Source: Armillaria gallica (lineage: Eukaryota; Basidiomycota; Agaricomycetes; Agaricales; Physalacriaceae). Taken from it: a stretch of DNA of 64,000 nt. Below, piece after piece: positions 21,607 through 33,590 of the stretch. The stretch covers positions 2,046,001-2,110,000 of the forward strand of contig JBANDB010000003.1 in the NCBI GenBank assembly GCA_037576215.1, read 5' to 3'. Made by a program: the position numbers and the translations under genes. The stretch's first letter is position 1; each line of letters starts with the position of its first letter. Under the pieces are notes generated by a model, which was not told the origin of the DNA, searched no databases, and worked only from the letters and a program-made list of their open reading frames with translations.

Positions 21607-24600
21607 TGGAGAGAGTAAGATAACACTGAGGTACTGTGGGGTGTGGCAGCCAACTCACCGAACACCCTCAGTTAAATACTGCGCGACACAATAGATGGCT
21701 TGTCGGGCTTTGACATTGGCCATAGTCCTGGGCATTACGGGCATCGAGAGCCTTTGCTATTGGCTTGAGAGACTAAGACACGGACACCATTCAAGAAATT
21801 GTGTAGCTCATGAATTGCCTCGTTCATTAGGAATTTCATATTCGAATATGCTATATTTCTGATCCATAAATGGATTTTTCGAGCACTTATACCTGGCCTG
21901 AAGAGCTAAAATTTTGTACAAAAGTGGGTATCCGAGCAGGGGGCCGAGGCACCTGAACTGGAATGACCTCCGCGTTACAGCGAATCCCGTTGAGAAGTGT
22001 CCAGGGTACGAGTTTTGGAGGGCTGAAAAATGTAGGCGACCGTTGGCATTTCCTAGTCTGGATCCGAGGCGCGTAGAAGCTCGCAGGAAACGCGCGAAGA
22101 GATGCTCAAGATGCGTTACTGGCGCCAGAAAGAGTGTTAGAAAAATAACAAGAAAATGCTAGAAATACAACATTACTTTTATCCCAAGATAGTTACATTT
22201 CGGTTCCGGGAAACGGCCAGACATATGCATGGAGTTATTTGAGCTAGACTTGCCAGATTTCAGATGAAAGCATGGTTGGATGGAGATTCCAAGATCGATC
22301 CTTCTATTTGCACATGTTTGCATCCCACCCCAACCTCGATCACGTGTCCAGACACATTCTGTTTTGCTCGACGTATATCTCGTGTCGGAACTCATGTTTC
22401 GTGTAATTTTAGAGTGCGTATTATTCTGACTTAACGTATAGAGATACTCTGATGACTTTCGCAATGTTGTAGTAATATTCGACACTTCTATCATGAAAAT
22501 GGATTTTTGTTGCGCTCAAATCAAGTTCGTCCTCAATGGTCCCAGCCAATCGGCGGTCGTACTACTTTTATGATATTCCAGACCATTGAGGCTTATTTTT
22601 TATGACCAGAACAGGTGTTATCTCCATTTACCATCCAATTTCCGAATTCTGAACAAAGGACAGGCGCATCGCGACCAGTCTTTATACCTTATCGAGGTGT
22701 ATATTGAAATAACGGCTTATGAGCAGCCTTTTTGAGACTGATCCGCATGCTTCTTTCATGGTCTTTGTTCAAAGATGAATGTCGCCGCGACCCCCAGAGG
22801 CCCTAGCTACTCTTTCGAGAGTAACTAAACATAGCCTGTCTTACTGGCAAAGTCAAATTGTGCTCTCAAATCGGCTCTGTCTTTAGCACGGACCCCAGTC
22901 ACTTGCTGGAGGACCAGTGTCTTGCTAGGCTGTACGGTGAGTATTCCTCTTTGGTGTATCGCGGCGGCGACGTTGTCGCGTCGCGCACTCATTGTGCCGA
23001 TGCCGTTCCAGTCGCTAGATCTCTACGTCTCCGTTAGCATATGAATCCATAGCGCGCTATCTTATCTTGATCGCAGTGCGGTTAACATAGGACACGTTAA
23101 ACAGTCAGATTCATACCATTGGATTTCAGGTCGCCCTCCAGTGTACGTTTAAATCGACACCCAACGAAGTCATGTCCTAGTTTCCGTGAAAATATCCATT
23201 CACGGATCCCAGGTCTTGCAAATTTGGATCTCGATTACACCGATCAGCTGTTTGCCGATGAAGTTTCATTCAAAAGTCCTTCCCCAGGAACTCGACGTCC
23301 ATATGAATGATGAAAAGGCATCGTGGACATGTTCAGCTGAGAACGAACATGGTATAACGGTGCCGTCTCTACTCGAGGAGTATCATCGAACGTGCTGTCA
23401 AGGTCTACGTGTTTCTGGAACATCGCAGTACTTTTCTACAGTTCTACCTTGGGATCGCATTCCATGCTCTATCATTCCGAATGGCGGAGACGTATGTGAC
23501 ATACGACCAAAAAACCACATCGTGGAACTGGAGGACTGATAAGAATACTAATCAGCGTCGACGCAGGGGTTTTACAGTCAAAGAGATTGAGAGGGGACTA
23601 TCAACATTTCGCAACCAGGAAACATTTCTTGAAAGGACATTACGGGTGTATTCACGCAGATATCCGTGGACGACCCGGATAGATAGACCAGCAGTTGGCA
23701 AGCCAGATCATCATCAACTGCGTTGAATTGCGACAATACTCGGTCTCCTTCTCCTCCAGATCATCCTCGTCCTCGTCCTTGTCCTTGTCTTCGTCGTCAT
23801 CATCACTCTCAAAACCACTATCACTCCGATATCGTACCCGCCTCCTGTGTCTTCCCGCCTTCCTCTTCTTAGGCGGCAGTTGACCCGACACTTCGAGTAC
23901 GACTCTGAGAAATTGAGCTGTGCTCAACTAATGGTAGAAACAAATAACCATTCGCAGATCCTGAAGCTGGGCGCGATCGTAGTGCTGCGCGACCTTTTAA
24001 CGGCTTTCGTTGGATGGTGCAGGCTTTTCAGTCATTTGAGGGCATCTGCAGATACCATCCGTAGGTCTCGAAGAGAGGACAGGTTTCTCCGTGGATCTAG
24101 AAGGCCTCCTGTTAGATTGCATGTTAACTCGGTGTCTGAACCCGGCTAGGGAAGCGCACGTACCCCTTGATATATCACCCACCGAAATTTATCGTAAGAG
24201 TCAGAAATCTGGCGATCCATAAACATACCGTTGGCGGGCATGTGCACTTCGGGTACGCCAAGTTCGCAAAGCTCAACGCTGCTGGTCGTGGGTATCGAGA
24301 AGCTAGGATGCAGCAAGGCTGTTGATTGGGTAATTCGTGTCTCCGGTCCCGCGTATGGATAACAGGAATCCAGGCCATCAACGATACTATGTGAGAGCGA
24401 AAGCAATACATAGAACGCTTCGCCATGTCTGCTGTCGATGATGTGGTAGGCCTTCGGCGCGAGGCATGTCGTAAAAGGGCAGCGAACTTCCTTTGGGTAA
24501 GATATCCGGATATAAGCAGTCCGCTATGAAAAGAAGTCAGTTGCAGTGTTGGCTTAAATGTTAAAAGTATGTGTGTATTCACGTTTTTTACGCGCTGTTG

Positions 24601-26611
24601 ACATCGAAATCAGCGTCGTTACACTAAACATCTGCACGACTGTCATCGTCTGTGTCTGCCATCAATGTCATTGAGACAGGAACCATATTCTTGGTCGGTG
24701 CCAGTGCTGTCCTGAAAGGAGGTTAGAGGCCATTTCAAGCAGGCAATAGTGCACCTACCCTTTAACCTTGATCCACAGCACCTGCCCAGCAAGCCCAGTT
24801 AGCGGCCTCGAGAATTCTTCTTGGGACAACAGATGCCCAGGTTCTTGGTCACTATTCAAGTTGTAGCTATGAAACGGATACCAAGAAAAGACCATCTTTT
24901 TCGGATCTTGGGACACGCAGAATTTCTGAAGGGATATAGAAACCTCCCAATGCTCCCCTGGCGATATTCAGAAAAGCGCTGATTGGTAAATAGGCCTGGG
25001 TGTCGATGTGAAGTGGTGTCGACTGACGGACCCCAATAGGACAGGGAAATGAGGTAGGAGGGATACTGCGAAAATGGAGCGCTTGTGAAGGTCCGTTCCC
25101 TCCCACCAGCAGGCGATTTGAAGGTGGTGCGAATCGGGAATTATTTGTCTAGAATAAGACATCGACGACTGGGAGGAAAGCGACGGAGGAAGGCCCCATC
25201 TATGATCTAAATAATAGGGAAAAGAGCCTGAAAGTGGTTCACATCATCCAACATGGGCTATGAACGTTGAATCGCGCAACGGCCTCTACTGGGCCACTAA
25301 ACACAACTTCCTAACGAGATACAAAATTGTTGACATTGACAGTAAATCCTTGCGACGAGATAAGTTGACGAGCATTTCGCGAAGGCGAGATGAAGCGCAC
25401 CTAGTACCCTTTCTGTGACCATGGTCTCTCTCAGGCAGCGATAGCACCTTCCCAGACGACGGCCACGGTGAGTTCGGAAATCCGACTGTTAATTTATGCA
25501 ACATGTCCGTCGTGGAAATTTTCGGCGCTGTCAGAGTTCAGACGATGGTCTCCGAAGACGAGAGGGTCGAGGTAGACGACTGGTCAAGATGAGCTGTGGG
25601 TCACTTTCCACGTCGATGGACAACTTATGTCAGTTCGTTCGTGACCTACTGAAAGTTTGTGGGGTTGAAATATCACGGCTAACCATCATTTTGCAGCTGT
25701 CGCTTCGTTATGTAGTGGACCGATCGCGAAAAGGACGTGTACTTACTGTGCCCAGTCTTTTCAAGCTGATCCATCGACGAATACTGTTTTACGCGACCCA
25801 GTACGCAGCGAGATAAGCTATCTGTACCGAGGAATAACGGCAGAACCAGAAGAATGTACATGAATTCGATAGAAATGACTGCCGAATTCGGGGGGCCAAA
25901 CGTCGATTCGGATCATTCCGGACACTTCGATATCGCTTTGTACGCCACCATGACTCTGGACAACGCTAACTGGAAGTAAAAAAAAAAAACATTGGTCGAA
26001 TATAATGACCTGACTGAAGGCTCCATCGGAAAACTCTCGCTCTGTTTTGGTGCCTGGGAAGGATCAGAACTTGGGAGAGCTAAAGTCAGGTCCAAATCCC
26101 GAGATGTCCTAAAAAGGATTTATACTGGGCCAGGAAGAGGTACAGCCCTGCATTCATGTGCTGATTCTGTTCATTTCCCCAGTACCGATTTCAGATGGCT
26201 CGCTATTCCCGCCCGGCAAAAAAGTGCTCAGGCTTCTGACATCGAATCCTATATACATCTTGAGGAAAGTGTCGTTGACTCCACTGGTCTTGCTCCTCAT
26301 TACTTACGCCCTTCGTCTTGCCCCACACGCAGGATAAACAAAGTTTTGATTGGTACTGGTGCACGGGGCTGGGTATCACGCGTACCAAGGTCGCCCAATT
26401 ATATCACTCTCACGACATGTGAGAATTTTCTAGGGTACTTATCTGTGAAGCAGCCCCGCGGTTTGATTCCCGTTGTATTTCGCTTCTGTCTTCCTGGCAT
26501 CACTAATGCTATACATCAAATCAGCTGAACTGACGCCCATCACGCTTCTTTTTCTGATAAGTTTTCTTGCTGTGCCAAAGGATACCCTGCTTAGTGCTCT
26601 GACGACCCCCA
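21607..26611. other. Gene-poor stretch with possible remnants
   Basis: No complete gene is supported. Two minus-strand pieces look somewhat protein-like. At 23652-23927 a basic stretch is followed by an acidic repeat (DDDDEDKDKDEDEDD), which may simply be a GAC/GAG-type simple repeat. At about 24146-24470 a frame reads HIIDSRHGEAFYVLL...VPEVHMPANGMFMDRQISDSYDKFRWV, with coding-like composition but no start, splice chain or family I know. The rest shows no motif I can use. Confidence 0.35.
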
Positions 26612-27863
26612 ATGGCCCCCCTCACCGACCAGCAATCTAGTATTGTCGCGTTGTACTTGGAGAGCGCGGCTTGGGGTATTTTCCTGGTCACGTTCGGACT
26701 ATGCCTTCGCTCTCTTCTGTTCAACAACTCTGGCCTCAAGCCATTTTCTGAGATTAATCGACCAATGTTGGCCGTGTGCTTGACCATGCCGATATTTGCC
26801 ACGGTGAATATGGCCATCAATACACAAAGAGCTCTGGACTCCGTCGGCCCTAAGGGCATCAGCGAGCAGTTCACGGACATTGGGAGTCCTATCGAGCTCG
26901 TCAAGTTCTCGTGTGTTAATTTGCAGACACTCTTAGCGGATGGTATCCTGGTAGGTTCTGCTTTGTAAACGGTTTTGAATAATTCACCTAACTTTTGATA
27001 GACTTATCGTTGTTGGATCGTGTATGGCAAGTCGTGGATGATAGCAGCCGCACCAATCATTTTGTGGATAGGTGTTTTGGGCACGACGATCACGAACATA
27101 TATATACTCAGCACCATACATTCCGAAGCTCTGACAGTAGCGACGAAACTTCGTCCTATCGTTACTTCCTTTTGGGTTATAAGCATTGCGTTGAACGTTA
27201 TTACGACCTGTTTGTGATTTTCTGGTTATTACTTGATCTCTTGCTCAACTTTTCTCTATTTTCAGCTCTCATTGTATTGCGCATTTTCGCCGTCGATCGG
27301 AAAATGGTCTTCCAGCCAATTTCTGGGTTGTCGATTTCTCGCCGAGAGCGACGCTTCAGTACCCTGCAGCGGACAATGAGGTAGGCACACACGTGTTACA
27401 TCATCTCATTCCGATTGTTAATTATCTATAGGATCATCATTGAATCCGGCGCAATCTATACCGGTATAGCAAGTAAATGAGTTTGCCTCGTGTGTCAAGG
27501 ATTTCTGCTAAACAATCAGCATCTTAGTCATTACTTTTGCCACATACGTCTCAGGAAGCGTAGGGGTGTACATTACAAGCGCACTAGTGAGAGTTACCCT
27601 GGATTGTGTTTCTTTACATGCTTATCGCACCGGCTATATCCTAGGAGGTCCAAACGGCCGGAATCGCTTTTAATCTTGTCATTATCCGAGTGCATAGCAG
27701 AACGTACGAAGAGGAGACGAAACCCATGACTGCTTCGTTACGGTTCAACCTACGCTCTCGTCCTTGGGACGCTGAAACTAGTCTGACGAACCCTCAGGAC
27801 ACCAGATGCACATCCGATGACAAGGAATTGGGCCCAGATACGAGGACTGCCCCATCCAGGTGA
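26612..27863 (+). CDS. Seven-TM membrane protein A
   Basis: Six exons (26612-26950, 27002-27209, 27266-27380, 27432-27472, 27528-27586, 27645-27863) give 981 nt, 326 residues. About seven hydrophobic segments precede a charged C-tail. This is a common agaricomycete membrane family that starts LT.Q..SI.AL..ES..WGIF.VTFGLCLR and carries YRCW.VY and RIIIESGA.YT motifs. Its function is unknown; a receptor- or sensor-like role is only a guess. The gene at 31098 is a paralogue with intron positions at the same places, which confirms the model. It faces P450-1, their 3' ends 112 bp apart. Confidence 0.8.
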
Positions 27864-27975
27864 TGGAATAAAGAGTATACGTCGACTTATCTGTATTTAT
27901 GGAAGGAGATACATACATTGTTATTTTCAGAACACCTACAGTAGGCAATTAGTATGTGTCCGAGCTTCGCATCGC

Positions 27976-30185
27976 TCATACGAGTGTTTCTAAGTCGCTA
28001 GTAAGCATTCGTTTGATTTCGTCTTTTGGAATTCGTGCTTCGAAATCAAGCGCAAAGGGCAGGGGGTGCAAGTTAGCCGTTTGGGTAAATGCCTGCGTAT
28101 CAATCGGAGATCCATCCACCTCCTTCAGACGGAAGGCCCACAATACGAAAGCAGTTGTTATAAATAGCGATCTGTACGTTTGTTCTGTCAAAGGCGTTCA
28201 TCGAGAGAGATCGGTACAAACCTATTCGCTAGCTGTTGTCCAGGGCAAACTCTACGTCCAAGACGAGACGATGAGCTTTGGTTAGAGGTGTGTTAAATCA
28301 ACTGACCGTCTACCAAAGCCGAAGTTCATTGACTTGATGTCGTCTCGTAGATTTCCCGAGTCGTCTAACCATCTTTCTAGACGAAACTTCTCTGGTTCAG
28401 GGAAAACATCTGGCGAACGACCAATCGACCTACGCAAATGTCAAATTGAGGGAAGGTAAATGGGATGTCAGGGAATTTACCAATGACTGCCGATGACAGT
28501 CGCGCCGGCAGGGATACGATAGCCGCGCTAGAGGGATTCCAATAGGCTGCGTCGAAGCAGCTGATAATAACGGGAAGCTTACCCAGACTATCTCTTTCAT
28601 GGCTCTATGAGGGAAGCCTAGATGACGTTAGAATATTCCCGACCCATCCAGAAACGGTATGGCCCACCTGTAGCACTTACGGGTCGCCTTGGAAGTTTTA
28701 ACGTGAGCATGTCGAAAATCGGAGAAAGGCGAGGTCTACCATCGATAACATTCCAAGATAAATGCAGTAATGAATGGGAGAGACGCTTCGTCCGCGAATG
28801 TAGGGGCTGACATTGATGGCATGAGTCATATTAAATAAGACGTAGTCCCTGCCGTACGCACCTCGGCCCTGACCCACGACTGCGTCTAGTTGACCTTGAA
28901 CTTTATTTTGGGCGGCAGGAAAGCAAGCCGCAGCTATCATCATGATGCTAATGGCGGAGGCTGTCTACAAAATCCAGGTAAGTGCTCGTGCTGTTTTCGA
29001 ACTCCATAAGCGAACGACCCACTGTATCGGCTCCAGCAAGGAATAATCCTCCGGATAGGAATGCAATTTCATCTTCTGACATACCATTTTCAAAGTTCTT
29101 CTCCAATAGATTTTGTACAAAGTTAGGTTTGATAATGTGCTCGCTGTGGCTCTATGAATGACTGTGATTAGCGTCCATGCTGAGCCGCTTTAGCAGCTGC
29201 AAGACTTACAATCTTTTCTTTCACCGCGTCGACCGAGGAACGAGAGAAAGCGAGTTCTTCCTCGTGCCATTTACGCAACTGCGAAAGATACCCAGGCACA
29301 TACTGAAGAATCGGCACCGAGTCAACCCAATAAGCACCCGGCCTCACGACAGTACCGAATCTATGCGCAAACAGCAAGATCTTTTGAACTAGAGGGTCAG
29401 AGTACGACGTAGTAGAGGGCTTTCCGTAAGTGAGTGTGATGACTACTGACGCCGCGTAACTACAAGGAGAAGATTGCTGGTAAGAGGTGGGAAATGAAAT
29501 AAGAAGAGAAATGGGACTCGCCGCTTCGCATGATCAATATGTTGTGAAGGATCATCCAAGAGATCCGTGACAAGATTAACCGCGTTCTTCACTTGCAGCG
29601 GCTGATATGTTTGAATTACCCTCGCATGAAGTTGAGACTGAATAGCTCTGTACGCTTGTTCATTAAAAGACGGTACTGTCTGGTTTCGGACCGTACCTGC
29701 GGAACTTCTTGAAGCGTTCTCCCGCCTTCATCATAAGTAGACGCATGTTCTTACACATTGTTTCCTGTAGCGCAATAGACCTTGGACGATCTTGTAGGAT
29801 TGCATTTTCTTTCTCCATTATCTCTAGCGCTGGCTGGTACCACTGTCAGTATTTAGCCTCGGAACCACGTCCAGACTCATACCTCATACCGCCCAATAAT
29901 GATGATGACGTCCGTCAATCCCCGCCTCAACGAGAATATAGGACCGTATTTTTGCGTCATTTCTTCGTAACGAAGCCATGGTCTGTGCACGAGATGTAAA
30001 TATAGAATTTGAAGCCTTTCGAACCCGGCTCACGATCCAGTCAAGACTTCGGTGCCGAATAGCCAGTGATGAGGGGGACCAGGGGGTAAAGGAAGCTTAG
30101 ACCGTCGCTTTGAAAACCACACCGTCAGGGCTAGGGTAAAACCAGTAACCAATAGCAACCAAAAAGTAGCTGTATCGGCGGTCAT
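27976..30185 (-). CDS. Cytochrome P450-1
   Basis: About 14 exons give roughly 503 residues with every P450 landmark: N-terminal membrane anchor (TFWLLLVTGFTLALTVWF), hinge LPLPPGPP, I-helix AGADTT (assembled across an intron), K-helix ECYR (ExxR), and heme loop FGFGRRVCPG with the ligand Cys. It is an ER-bound monooxygenase that would hydroxylate or oxidise an intermediate; the substrate is not predictable. A 20-nt microexon (28668-28687) supplies WRPVSATG. One intron (29460-29521) has a GC donor (GCGAGT). The flanking exons join as HAKR-YAASVVITLTYGK, as expected for this family. It appears intact. Confidence 0.88.
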
Positions 30186-30576
30186 TATTGCCTGTGAAAA
30201 GCTGGGATCTGCCAATGTGGGAGTCTGATATATTGAATATAAGGATCTGATGGGAGAAGCAACAAACGTCACTGGGCGGCTCGGACAAACAAGTACTTAC
30301 ACTACATGTGCACAAGTTTCTCGGAAGTAACAGCGGCTGCACCGAAAGCTCCGAGTCGCTCACTTTGTACGTGAATATCCCATTGAATTCACCAGGTGCT
30401 GATTTGATGCGGCGGTCGCAAACAAATATCGAGGTGAACCAGCTCGACTGGCGTATGCGGACTTTCGCGTGGATACTGGCCAGACGGCCCTGACTGAATT
30501 GTATCAAGGTTCTCTGATACATATACTCCGACAGGCTCCCCGTCAATCGAGGACTCCACTCACTGGCCTTATCACC

Positions 30577-30998
30577 GATACTCGGAAATCCGAAGCCCGA
30601 TGGTAGCCAACGCCTAATATGCTATTGGTACCGTATGCATTCGAATATCAGTTGTAGTGAGCTGGGCACCGTGCAACCTCTTCGAACCCCGTTGAAACAA
30701 GAAGACTGGAATAGATATATCCTGCGTGTCGTTGGCGCCCAGGAAAAACAGATCCATGCAAAGGAGACACCTGGTGACACACCCAAAGATACTCGGAAAT
30801 CCGAAGCCCGATGGTAGCCAACGCCTAATATGCTATTGGTACCGTATGCATTCGAATATCAGTTGTAGTGAGCTGGGCACCGTGCAACCTCTTCGAACCC
30901 CGTTGAAACAAGAAGACTGGAATAGATATATCCTGCGTGTCGTTGGCGCCCAGGAAAAACAGATCCATGCAAAGGAGACACCTGGTGACACACCCAAA
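30577..30998. repeat. 211-bp tandem duplication
   Basis: Two apparently identical 211-bp copies lie head to tail (30577-30787 and 30788-30998), each starting GATACTCGGAAATCCG and ending ACACACCCAAA. The block sits 0.4-0.8 kb upstream of the P450-1 start and downstream of 7-TM gene B. I saw no difference between the copies, so the duplication is recent (or an assembly artefact). It doubles any regulatory site it contains. Confidence 0.9.
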
Positions 30999-31097
30999 AT
31001 TTCAGTCAAACGACATAACGACGGTAAGAAAAATGCAATTACTGGTTAAATAATATACACGACGATCATTCACTGCCGACGGTGTTAAACACTATGT

Positions 31098-32414
31098 TTA
31101 ACTCCGTACTCCTTCATCCATCACGCCTTTGATATCAAAATCAGGGATGGCACCGGTACTATGACTTCGTGAGGAAATCATGGACGAATCAACCTTGGAT
31201 CGATCTGAATCGTCTTCGACCTGGCGGTCAACTGAGACCTCAATGGTTTCCGAGTCCTTTGGAGGCATACGCCTGGTGAAGTGTAAAGGAATAGAATGTG
31301 ATTGTGTGGAGGTCTTAGTCGCGTAGGCATTGCGCCCGGCCTGACTGACTCTGATGATGATTAAATTGAAGGCAATTCCAACCGTTTGCATTTCCTGCGG
31401 ATGATATTCAGTAAGGGGAGAAACACCAAGCATACGATTTACAATTGCACTGGTAACGTAGACGCCTTGGCTGCCTGAAACATAGGTTGCGCATGTTGTA
31501 ACTGGCAGTCACGGGTGAGTACGATGAAAATAGAGCAGAGCCTCTCTCCACGTACTAGCAACGCTTGTATACAGCGCCCCGGATTCGATGATAATCCTTT
31601 GAAAGTCCGTTAGGAAAGTTGCCAGGAATCGTGAACGACTTTGTACCTCATGATTTGCTGTAGTCTAGTGTAACGCCTCGAACGAGATGTTGAGCGGGTA
31701 GCAATTGAAAAATCCGCGTTTGAGCGATCGACCCGATAAATGCGAGCCACGATAAGCACTGTATTGATACGATTGAGCCTTGGAGATTCCTCCAACAAGA
31801 TGACGTGACGAACCTGTGGCAATGATGTTCAGGGCTATACTGATTGACCAGAACGATGTCACGATAGGTCGGAGGCTCTTTGCAACAGTGAGGGACTCGG
31901 AGTGGATTGAATGCAAGACAATGATGTTCAAAATTGCGGCCACCAGGACTCCCAGCCATAACATTCCAGGGATAAGAGCTATGGCCCACGATTTACTGTA
32001 TATGACCCAACACCGGTATGTCTTTGAAAATGAGCAGATCAGCTGCAAATCAGATAATATGAATAAAATCTTTATTACCAACATGGCGTCAGCAATGAGC
32101 GTCTGAACGTTTACGCAGATGAACTTGACGGTCTCCGTCGCACTTCCGAGATTTGTGAATTGCTCACTTATCCCAGATGGACCGACCGATTCTACTGCAC
32201 GCAGAACATTGAGGGCCAGATTTACCGTAGCGAAGATTGGCATTGCAATGCAGACGGCAACCATCGGTCGGTCAATTTGGGAATATGGCTTGAAGCCCAT
32301 GTCGGACCAGAGCAGAGCGCGAAGACATAGCCCGAACGTTACCATGAAAATACCCCAGAAGGCGCTTTCCACGAACAAGGCGATTATGCTCGCCTCTTGG
32401 TCAGTGAGAGCCAT
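31098..32414 (-). CDS. Seven-TM membrane protein B
   Basis: Six exons on the minus strand (32414-32079, 32021-31814, 31758-31647, 31596-31556, 31501-31443, 31394-31098) total 1053 nt, 350 residues. The second, fourth and fifth exons have exactly the same lengths as in paralogue A (208, 41 and 59 nt). The N-terminus MALTDQEASIIALFVESAFWGIFMV and the motifs TYRCWVIY and MRIIIESGALYT are shared. The C-tail is longer, rich in Ser, Asp and Glu, and differs from A, so it is the diverged cytoplasmic part. Function is unknown. Together with A it brackets P450-1. Confidence 0.82.
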
Positions 32415-33590
32415 AGATGAAGTTTGAAGTTGGTTTCTAGCGCGGTTGCTGTGTCACTTATTTAGAGCAATGAGCAAAGGACAAGAGTATCACGAACCAT
32501 GATGACTATTCCTGGGCCCGGGGAGCAGCATTGCCAACAAGAAGCCCAACCAAAGATAGCGACTGTACACGTAAATTATGACAGTCTGTACACCTCGGTT
32601 GGTAGAGCAGAGCCATTCAGTAGGAGCACGATCAGTTGGAGCGAAACGCTCGGATCTATCTCGAGCTGGTTTGCTGGCATGGGAGGATTACGATATCCCT
32701 TCAAGCCCGGCATCAATTTGGGACACATGATCAAACTGGCGAAGGCGGCAAGATATCCGGGGTGCATTTCGTTCAACAGCAGAGAGCCTGTGGCGACTGT
32801 GGGGCAGGAGTTTTGGAGTCAGAGCATGTGAGGAAACAGCTCAAAGTTTCTCGGAAGAGCCCGATTTCGGGCCGATCTACTGACACTTCGCCGGTCTCTT
32901 ATTAATATACCACTCTAACATCAACACCACTGATCTTTTTCCATTGAACGACTTTTCTTCATACGAACCGTTGAGTCTGATTTACAAGACTACACGCTGG
33001 TAGGAAGCGGTGGCTACCGCAACCTCCCGAAGAAAAGGCGTTTTGGTCCGTGTTACATCTTCTCGTCCAAAACTAAGCGCGTGGATAGAAGCTAATTTGA
33101 TGCAAAAGAAAGATTGGAACGCACTGGCCATGTGCCGTCAAACCTAGTCTCCTATCTATTTTCTCATCTTTTGATTAACGCTGGCTCTCCACATGTGAGG
33201 CAGTCTTGATTTACAGGCCCCGTTTTGACTTCTGCATTCAACGACCCCACTTTCTATGATGGATCTTAATCACTGGAAGCTTCACACCTTCGTGGATCAG
33301 CTTCTGTTTCCCAAAGATTAATGCTTTTTTGATGTTATCTGTACGGAGGGTAGTGATACACTTCTCCCTCCTGGCGGTTCCTCCCGCTGAAGTCTTGATC
33401 TGGTGGCTCATTCGAGAATAGCCCGTAATTTTCCTACTAGCGCTCCTTGTGGCAACGTTCCATTTTACCTTAGTTGATAACTTGATATGGTCCTGTCGGC
33501 AGGAGGTGGCTGAAAATAATTAAGTGGAGTCTAGTTCGCTACATTCGGTCCTAGATATCCAACCAACTTCGACTCCAAAAGGATCCCGCC
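32415..33590. other. Intergenic, no gene recognised
   Basis: Between 7-TM gene B (divergent) and the MCT-like transporter. It should contain both promoters. A short frame at 32499-32831 has no domain signature and no splice extension, so I do not call it. Nothing else is clear. Confidence 0.4.

Noticed and set aside
23695..23927. Acidic/basic frame on the minus strand as a gene
   Set aside because: The acidic stretch is a simple trinucleotide-like repeat. No start context, splice partners or family support it; only mentioned in the regional entry.
32499..32831. 110-codon frame upstream of the 7-TM gene B
   Set aside because: No family resemblance, lies in the expected promoter region, and shows no conserved splicing.
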